Below, one piece after another: positions 58,009 to 64,000 of a DNA stretch of 64,000 nt (the first letter of the stretch is position 1; each line of letters begins with the position of its first letter). The notes below the pieces were generated by a model. The model was not told the DNA's origin and made no database searches. It was given only the letters and a program-made list of their open reading frames with translations. This stretch comes from Sphingomonas sp. LR60 (GTDB lineage Bacteria > Pseudomonadota > Alphaproteobacteria > Sphingomonadales > Sphingomonadaceae): assembly GCF_036855935.1 (NCBI RefSeq), contig NZ_JASPFK010000001.1:1614501-1678500 (forward strand), read 5' to 3'. Made by a program: the position numbers and the translations under genes.

Positions 58009-59037
58009 ATGAAAGCGGTAACAACTCTCACGCGCGGCCTGGCAGCAGCAGTGTGCCTGATCGCGCCGGCGGCGGCGTCGGCACAGGACGACAGCGGATT
58101 CAGCACCTATCTGGCGCAGGTGCGCGGACGCGCGGCGGCGGCAGGCGTGACGAACGCCACGCTCGACAACGTGCTGCCCGCGCTGACCTTCAACCCGCGT
58201 GTCGTCGCGCTCGATCAACAGCAGCCGGAGGCGCGCCCCAACGCGCCGGTCCCACGCTTCGCACCGTACCGTACCACGCACGTCGACACCGCCCGTATCT
58301 CCCGCGGGCGCGCCACCTACGAGGCGCAGCGTGCCCGGCTGGCGCGCGTCGAGGCGGCGACCGGCGTGCCCGAACAGATCATGGTCGCGATCTGGGGCCA
58401 CGAAACCAATTACGGGTCGTACACCGGCGATTTCGACACGATCCGCAGCCTCGCCAGCCTCGCCTATGAAGGGCGGCGGCGGCCGTTGTTCGAGGGCGAG
58501 CTGATCGCGGCGCTGAAGATGATCGACCGTGGCGTGTCGCGGACGCAGCTCACCGGCAGCTGGGCCGGGGCGATGGGCAATCCGCAATTCCTGCCCTCGG
58601 TCTACCTCCGGCTCGCGCGCGACGGCGATGGCGACGGACGGGCCGACATCTGGAACTCCGCGGCGGACACGCTGGCGTCGATCGGCAATTACTTCGTCCA
58701 GGCCGGCTGGCGCCGCGGCCAGCCGTGGGGCGTCGCCGCCAACGTCCCGGCCGCCTTCGACCGCACCGAGGTCCGCAACCGGCTCGTCTCGCCACGCTGC
58801 CCGCGCGTATTCGAGCGGCATAGCGGCTGGCGGTCGATGGCCGAATGGCGCGCGCTTGGCGTGTCCGCGCAGGGCCGCACGCTCGCCGACGACGTACAGG
58901 CGACGCTGATCGAACCCGATGGCCCCGGCCAGACCGCCTATCTGCTGACCGGCAATTACCGCGTGATCCTCGACTATAATTGCTCGAATTTCTACGCGCT
59001 CTCGGTCGGTCTGCTCGCCGATGCGATTGCGTCATAG
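58009..59037 (+). CDS. Lytic murein transglycosylase, MltB-like (SLT_2)
   Basis: Cleaves the glycan strands of peptidoglycan. 342 residues with a signal peptide (TTLTRGLAAAVCLIAPAAASA) rather than the lipobox of E. coli MltB. GVPEQIMVAIWGHETNYGSYTGDF contains the catalytic Glu of the MltB/SLT_2 family, followed by LSGSWAGAMG-like LTGSWAGAMGNPQFLPS. ATG 58009 is chosen because it opens the signal peptide; the open frame 21 codons earlier is upstream sequence. It is followed by the D,D-carboxypeptidase gene, 61 bp later on the same strand. Confidence 0.9.
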   Translation: MKAVTTLTRGLAAAVCLIAPAAASAQDDSGFSTYLAQVRGRAAAAGVTNATLDNVLPALTFNPRVVALDQQQPEARPNAPVPRFAPYRTTHVDTARISRGRATYEAQRARLARVEAATGVPEQIMVAIWGHETNYGSYTGDFDTIRSLASLAYEGRRRPLFEGELIAALKMIDRGVSRTQLTGSWAGAMGNPQFLPSVYLRLARDGDGDGRADIWNSAADTLASIGNYFVQAGWRRGQPWGVAANVPAAFDRTEVRNRLVSPRCPRVFERHSGWRSMAEWRALGVSAQGRTLADDVQATLIEPDGPGQTAYLLTGNYRVILDYNCSNFYALSVGLLADAIAS

Positions 59038-59098
59038 CGGCGGCGCGCTATGGCATGATGCCGACCAATTCTCTTCGCTTCGACACACGGAACCATCG

Positions 59099-60265
59099 AT
59101 GACCAAGCTGCTGACCGTTCTTGCGCTTCCCGCTGCCGTCGTTGCGCTGGCGATGCCCGCCGTCGCCTCCGCGCCGCAGTTCGACACGCCTGCGCCGGTC
59201 GCGTTCCTTGAGGATGTGTCGACGGGCGCGGTGCTGTTCGCGCGCGACGCCGATCGCCGGATGCCCCCGGCGTCGATGGCGAAGATGATGACGGTCTATA
59301 CCGCGTTCGAGATGATCAAGCGCGGCGACCTGAAGCTCGACACCGAGTTCGAGGTGCGGCCTGAGACCTGGAAGAGGTGGCACGGCCCGCAGGCGGGATC
59401 GACGATGTTCCTGTCGTCGGGCGAGCGCGTTTCGGTCGCCAACCTGCTCTATGGCATCGTCACCTTGTCGGGGAACGACGCGTGCATCGTGCTGGCCGAG
59501 GGCATCTCCGGCACCGAGCAGGCGTTCGTCGAGCGGATGAACGAGGATGCCGCGAAGCTCGGCCTGAAGAACAGCCACTTCGGCACCGCGAACGGTTGGC
59601 CGGATGGCGGCGTCACCTATGTTACCGCGCGTGATCTCGCCACGCTGGCCGCCGCGACGATCCAGCAGCATCCGAAGCTCTACAAGCAATTCTATTCGCG
59701 CCGCGATTTCACTTGGGGCAAGACGATGGGCGCCGGTCAGGCGATCACCCAGGCCAATCGTGATCCGCTGCTCGGCCGCGTCGCCGGGGCCGATGGACTG
59801 AAGACCGGCCACACCGACGAGGCCGGCTATGGCTTCACCGGGTCGGCGGAGCAGAACGGCCGCCGGTTGGTCATGGTGCTGGCCGGCCTGACCAGCTTCA
59901 ACCAGCGCGCGAGTGAATCGGTGCGCTTCATGGAATGGGGCTTTCGCGCCTGGCAGGCCAAGCCGGTCGTCAAGGCCGGCCGCGAGGTCGGCACCGCCAC
60001 GGTACAGCTCGGCAGCGCGCGCGAGGTGAAGCTCGTCGCGCCGAAGGATCTGAGCGTCACCATCCCGTCGGGCAGCCGTCCGAAGCTCGCCGCCAAGATC
60101 GTCTATGACGGTCCGATCAAGGCGCCGATCAAGCAGGGCGCGCATATCGCCGATCTCGTCGTGTCGTCGCCCGGCCTGCCCGAGCAGCGGATGCCGCTGG
60201 TCGCCGGTGGCGACGTCGGCGAGGCGGGCTTCTTCGGTCGCGCGTGGCAGGGCCTGTTCGGCTGA
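59099..60265 (+). CDS. dacA: D-alanyl-D-alanine carboxypeptidase (PBP5/DacA-like)
   Basis: Trims the terminal D-Ala of peptidoglycan stems in the periplasm. 388 residues: signal peptide ending ALAMPAVASA, then SMAK (catalytic Ser, SxxK), SGN in LSGNDACIVLAEG, and KTG in DGLKTGHTDEAGYGF. The C-terminal domain is the PBP5-type beta-rich domain, ending in an amphipathic tail GFFGRAWQGLFG that can anchor to the membrane. Start ATG 59099 is the one that opens the signal peptide. It heads the tmk-holB-metG-tatD cluster. Confidence 0.94.
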   Translation: MTKLLTVLALPAAVVALAMPAVASAPQFDTPAPVAFLEDVSTGAVLFARDADRRMPPASMAKMMTVYTAFEMIKRGDLKLDTEFEVRPETWKRWHGPQAGSTMFLSSGERVSVANLLYGIVTLSGNDACIVLAEGISGTEQAFVERMNEDAAKLGLKNSHFGTANGWPDGGVTYVTARDLATLAAATIQQHPKLYKQFYSRRDFTWGKTMGAGQAITQANRDPLLGRVAGADGLKTGHTDEAGYGFTGSAEQNGRRLVMVLAGLTSFNQRASESVRFMEWGFRAWQAKPVVKAGREVGTATVQLGSAREVKLVAPKDLSVTIPSGSRPKLAAKIVYDGPIKAPIKQGAHIADLVVSSPGLPEQRMPLVAGGDVGEAGFFGRAWQGLFG

Positions 60266-60279
60266 CCGGCAGCAGCGGG

Positions 60280-60909
60280 ATGACGAAAGGGCGGTTTCTT
60301 AGCCTCGAAGGCGGGGAGGGGGCGGGCAAGTCGACGCAGGTCCGCGCGCTCGCCGCCGCCCTCGCCGAACGCGGCATCGACACCGTCGTGACCCGCGAAC
60401 CCGGCGGCAGCGAGGGGGCGGAGGCGATCCGCGCTCTGCTGATGCAGGGCGACACCACGCGCTGGAGCGCGCGCGCCGAGGCGTTGCTGTTCGCCGCCGC
60501 GCGCGCCGATCATGTCGAGAAGGTGATCCGCCCCGCGCTCGACGCCGGTCGCTGGGTAATCTGCGACCGTTATATCGATTCGACACGCGCCTATCAGGGG
60601 GTCGCGGGCGGGATCGACGACGCCGCAATCCTCATGCTGCATGGGTTCGGCGCATCGGGGCTGCTTCCCGATCGTACCTTCCTGCTCACGCTTCCGGCGG
60701 ACGTGGGGGCAGCGCGCGCCGCGGCGCGCGACGGGACCGCCGCCGATCGCTTCGCGCGCCGCGATCCGGGCTTCCACGGCGCGGTCACCGCCGCCTTCGA
60801 CGCGTTCGCGGTCAGCGATCCGGAGCGGTTCCGCCAGATTGACGCGACCATGCCCGCTTCCGCGGTGACCGCTGCGATGCTCGACGCGTTGGCGGACTTG
60901 CTGCCGTGA
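60280..60909 (+). CDS. tmk: Thymidylate kinase
   Basis: Phosphorylates dTMP to dTDP. 209 residues starting MTKGRFLSLEGGEGAGKSTQ, with Walker A GGEGAGKST; TREPGGSEGAEAIR is the DRX-type substrate motif, and CDRYIDSTRAYQG is the conserved DRY segment. The LID region is RDGTAADRFARRD, with Arg residues in the LID, as in type II enzymes. ATG 60280 is 14 bp after the upstream stop. Its stop overlaps the GTG start of holB. Confidence 0.95.
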   Translation: MTKGRFLSLEGGEGAGKSTQVRALAAALAERGIDTVVTREPGGSEGAEAIRALLMQGDTTRWSARAEALLFAAARADHVEKVIRPALDAGRWVICDRYIDSTRAYQGVAGGIDDAAILMLHGFGASGLLPDRTFLLTLPADVGAARAAARDGTAADRFARRDPGFHGAVTAAFDAFAVSDPERFRQIDATMPASAVTAAMLDALADLLP

Positions 60910-61945
60910 CGACGGTGCGTGGCCACCGCGCCGCGATCGACGCATTTCTGGCCGCGAGCACCGGTGGCGCGCTCCACCATGCCTGGTTGCTTGCCGGGCC
61001 GCACGGCGTCGGCAAGGGGACGTTCGCGCAGGCCGCGGCATTGCGATTGCTCGCCGACGCAATGACGCCCGGCGCTCTGCCTCCCGGCTTTAGCGTGCCT
61101 GACGAGCATCCCGCGGCAAGGCTTGCGGCGGCAGGATCGCACCCCGATCTGCGCGTGCTGCGGCGGCTCGCGAAGAAGGACAAGGAAGACGAACTCGCAC
61201 GGTCGATCACCGTCGACCAGATCCGCAGCCTCGGGCCGTTCCTCGGCACGATGCCGTCGCTGTCGCCGCGCCGTGTGATCGTGATCGACGCCGCCGACGA
61301 TCTCGAACGCCCCGGCGCGTCGAACGCGCTGCTCAAGAGTCTGGAGGAGCCGCCCGCCGGCACGGTGTTTCTGCTGGTCAGTCATGCGCCCGGCCGGCTG
61401 CTGCCGACGATCCGCTCCCGCTGCCGGCTGCTCCGCTTCGATCCGCTCGACGATGCCGACATGGCCGCGGTCCTTGCCGAAGCCTTGCCGGAGGCCGATG
61501 CCGAGGAGCGCGCGGCGCTGGTGCGGATCGGGGAGGGGCGCCCGGCCGCGCGATCGGCTATGCCGGGCTCGATCTCGGCGCGCTCGACACCGCGGTCGAG
61601 GCGATCGGGCGCGATGGCGATCCGATGCTCTCGCGCCGCGCCGCCCTCGCGCGGGCCTTGTCACCCAAGACCGCACAAGCCCGTTACGAGGCGTTCCTCG
61701 ATCGCGTGCCGACCGTCATCGCGCGAATGACCGCACTGCGCGTCGGTGAAGATTTGCGTGCTGCGCTCGATGCCTATGACGAGGCACGCCAAGTCGCGGC
61801 CGCCGCGCGCAGCCTGTCGCTAGACACGCAAGGTACCGTCTACGAGCTGACCGGAATCGTCGCGCGACTGGCGGAGCCCGGTAAGCTTCACGAAGTCAGC
61901 CCGTCATTGCGAGCGCAGCGAAGCAATCCAGAACCGGGCCCGTAA
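60906..61945 (+). CDS. holB: DNA polymerase III delta-prime subunit, interrupted by a probable one-base deletion
   Basis: Clamp-loader subunit, about 346 residues when repaired. It starts at GTG 60906 (overlapping the tmk stop). The AAA+ core has HAWLLAGPHGVGKGTFAQAA, SITVDQIR and NALLKSLEEPPAGTVFLLVS, the last being diagnostic of delta-prime/HolB. The frame breaks after RIGEGRP at a GG pair (61544-61545); one more G gives GRAIGYAGLDLGALDTAVEA and then LSRRAALARALSP through LAEPGKL. The last 20 residues run into a dispersed palindromic repeat, so the original stop may have been earlier. Essential in bacteria, so an assembly indel is likely. Confidence 0.85.
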
Positions 61946-61977
61946 GACGTCGTGTGCCTCGCTGCACTCGCAATGGA
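61902..61977. repeat. Dispersed palindromic repeat after holB
   Basis: CGTCATTGCGAGCGCAGCGA followed by AGCAATCCA, and about 25 nt later TCGCTGCACTCGCAATG, forming a long imperfect stem. This TCATTGCGAGCG...CAATCC form is a widespread REP-like element in alphaproteobacteria. It forms the last codons of holB. Confidence 0.65.
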
Positions 61978-62074
61978 GGCAGATAGCCGACCGTTCAAGC
62001 CGTACGGGTCGAGCCAGCGTCCCACACGCCACCGCGCGCTTGTTCTACCGATCGTCAAACCCTAGGACGACGCC

Positions 62075-63624
62075 ATGGGCGAACCCTTCTACATCACCAC
62101 CGCGATCAGCTATCCTAATGGCCGTCCGCATATCGGCCATGCCTATGAAGCGATCGCCGCCGACGCCATCGCACGGTTCCAGCGGCAGGCCGGGCGCGAC
62201 GTCCGCTTTCAGACCGGCACCGACGAGCACGGGCTGAAGATGGTGCAGACCGCGCGCGACAAGGGCGTCGAGGTCCGCGCACTCGCCGATGAAATGTCCG
62301 GCTATTTCAGGTCGATGTGCGACGCCTTGAGCATCAGCTATGATCGCTTCATCCGCACGACCGATGCCGATCATCATCTCGCCAGCCAGGCGCTGTGGCG
62401 CGCGATGGCGGCCGCAGGCGACCTGTACCTCGACCGTTACGAGGGCTGGTACTCGGTTCGCGACGAAGCCTTCTACGACGAGAAGGAACTGGTCGACGGG
62501 CAGGGGGCGAGAAGTTGTCGCCGCAGGGCACGCCGGTGACATGGACCGCGGAAGAGACATGGTTCTTCCGCCTGTCCAAATACCAGCAGCCGCTGCTCGA
62601 CTTCTACGCCGCCAACCCCGACTTCATCCGGCCGGACTCCCGCCGAAACGAGATTCTGCGCTTCGTCGAGGGCGGGCTGTCCGACTTGTCGGTGTCGCGT
62701 ACCAGCTTCGATTGGGGTGTGCCGGTCCCCGACAGCCCCGGACACGTCATGTACGTCTGGGTCGATGCACTGACCAATTACCTGACCGGCGCGGGTTATC
62801 CCGATGGCGACATGCCGCATTGGCCGGCCGATCTGCATCTGATCGGCAAGGATATCGTCCGCTTCCACGCTGTTTACTGGCCGGCGTTCCTGATGTCCGC
62901 CGGCGTTGCGTTACCGAAGACTGTCTTCGGCCACGGCTTCCTGCTCCACCGCGGCGAGAAGATGTCGAAGAGCCTCGGCAACGTCGTCGATCCGCTCGAT
63001 CTGGCGAACGCCTTCGGCGTCGACGGTCTACGCTATTTCCTTCTCCGTGAGGTCAGCTTCGGACAGGACGGCAGCTACGCCGCCGATGCGATCGTCACCC
63101 GCGTCAACGCCGAACTGGCGAATGCCTTCGGCAATCTCGCGCAGCGCACCCTGTCATTCATCGCCAAGAACCTTGGCGGTACGTTCCCAGAGGCCGGGCG
63201 CACCGACGTCGCAGACGGGCAGTTGATCGAGGAGGTCGTCGTCGCCTGTGCCGGCTTCAAGGCGGCGTTCGCCGATCTGATGCTCAGCCAGGGCATCGAG
63301 GCTTGGATGCGCGGCGTCTTTGCGTGCAACCAATATATCGACGCACAGGCGCCATGGGCGTTGCGCAAGACCGATCCGGAGCGGATGCACGCCGTGCTCG
63401 GCACGTTGGTCCGCGCGATCCGGATGCTCGCGATTACGATCCTGCCGGTGGTGCCGGCCGGGGCGGGGCGCGTGCTCGATCTGCTCGGCGCCGACGATCG
63501 AACGCACGCGGCGGTCGACGATGACGGCTGGTACGCTCGGCAGGTCGCTGCCGGCTTCGTACTCGCGACGCCGACGCCGGCTTTCCCGCGGCTTGAAATG
63601 CCTGTCGAGGCGGAGCCGGCCTGA
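62075..63624 (+). CDS. metG: Methionyl-tRNA synthetase, interrupted by a probable one-base deletion
   Basis: Charges tRNA-Met. ATG 62075 has AGGA seven bases upstream. The class I catalytic site starts [15 protein letters not shown] (HIGH variant HIGH intact), and the KMSKS loop is EKMSKSLGN. The frame breaks after ELVDGQG in a run of five G (62503-62507); with six, [14 protein letters not shown] continues, giving a 516-residue protein of the short MetG type. The total length of 1550 bp is exactly one base short of a codon multiple. The stop overlaps the tatD start (TGATG). Confidence 0.92.
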
Positions 63625-64000
63625 TGCTCGCGGACAGCCATTGCCACCTCAACTACAAGGGGTTGGTCGAGGAACAGCAGGCGGTGCTCGAACGCGCCCG
63701 CGCGCGCGGCGTAACCGCGATGCTCAACATCGCCACCAGAGAGAGCGAGTGGGATGCGGTGCTGGCCACCGCCGAACGCGAGCCCGATGTCTGGGCGACG
63801 GTGGGCATCCACCCCCACGAGGCGGACGCCCACCCGCACGTCGACACCGCCAAGCTTGTGGCGCGCGGCCAGCACCCCCGCGTTGTCGGCGTCGGTGAGA
63901 GTGGGCTCGACTATCATTACGAGCATTCAGATCGCGCGCGGCAGCAGGCGAGCTTCCGCGCGCACATTGCCGCCGCGCGCGCTCTGCAGGTGCCGATCGT
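63624..64000 (+). CDS. tatD: TatD-family metal-dependent deoxyribonuclease (3' end outside window)
   Basis: Metal-dependent hydrolase/DNase related to TatD/YcfH; YcfH-type genes commonly follow metG-tmk-holB clusters. It starts at ATG 63624, overlapping the metG stop by one base. LADSHCHLNYKGL holds the HxH metal pair, TVGIHPHEAD a third ligand region, and VGVGESGLDYHY is the family motif with the Glu ligand. Only the first 125 codons are in the window. Confidence 0.9.
   Translation, partial: MLADSHCHLNYKGLVEEQQAVLERARARGVTAMLNIATRESEWDAVLATAEREPDVWATVGIHPHEADAHPHVDTAKLVARGQHPRVVGVGESGLDYHYEHSDRARQQASFRAHIAAARALQVPI

Overview
The window looks like chromosome of a high-G+C alphaproteobacterium, most likely a sphingomonad (Sphingomonas or a close relative). 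Supporting signs are three large TonB-dependent receptors, a pyruvate dehydrogenase E1 beta subunit with its own lipoyl domain, a class II DAHP synthase, an Lrp-controlled trifunctional-type putA, and the order dacA-like, tmk, holB, metG, tatD. This placement rests on family knowledge and gene order, not on a database search.

Region by region. Bases 1-14300 are nutrient uptake: a receptor cut by the window start, a sodium/solute symporter, a glutaminase, a DUF2490 protein, a hydroxypyruvate isomerase-like protein, a second receptor, and a carbohydrate ABC importer whose ATPase is convergent. Bases 14640-30500 are mostly housekeeping: tRNA-Glu, class II DAHP synthase, an SDR, cysS, a nitrilase-family amidase, rpsU, an FKBP isomerase, a cell-wall hydrolase, cysK, an MFS carrier, pdhA-pdhB, three Tad-type envelope genes and a phytoene-synthase-family protein. 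Bases 30500-41900 hold an EF-hand protein, a LOV-HWE (probable blue-light) histidine kinase, nhaA, putA with a divergent Lrp/AsnC regulator, a GDSL-like hydrolase and a third receptor. Bases 57780-64000 are tRNA-Ser, a lytic transglycosylase, a D,D-carboxypeptidase, tmk, holB, metG and the start of tatD.

Between them, about 42040-57795 is accessory DNA built on tRNA-Ser(UGA). The 16-bp 3' end of this tRNA gene recurs as direct repeats near 42050 and 47700, which splits the region into two tandem segments. The inner segment (about 10 kb) looks like a satellite or integrative replicon. It has a tyrosine integrase next to the tRNA, an AlpA/Xis-like protein, a primase-helicase, an iteron-rich putative origin, phage-type unknown genes, and an anti-phage dCTP/dCMP deaminase of the AvcD type. 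A 58-residue ORF overlaps the deaminase 3' end. The outer segment (about 5.6 kb) carries an amidohydrolase, an MreB paralogue, a TSUP permease and a decayed integrase fused to a cupin remnant.

A second message concerns sequence quality. Nine genes, including cysS, metG, holB and the DAHP synthase, are each interrupted by one single-base indel. Seven are one G/C short, five of them in runs of four or five and two at GG pairs. The consistent direction and the essential genes involved point to residual assembly error rather than biology, so these are annotated as genes with a probable indel. The integrase remnant near 47 kb is different: it has a stop codon, frameshifts and an internal deletion, and appears truly dead.
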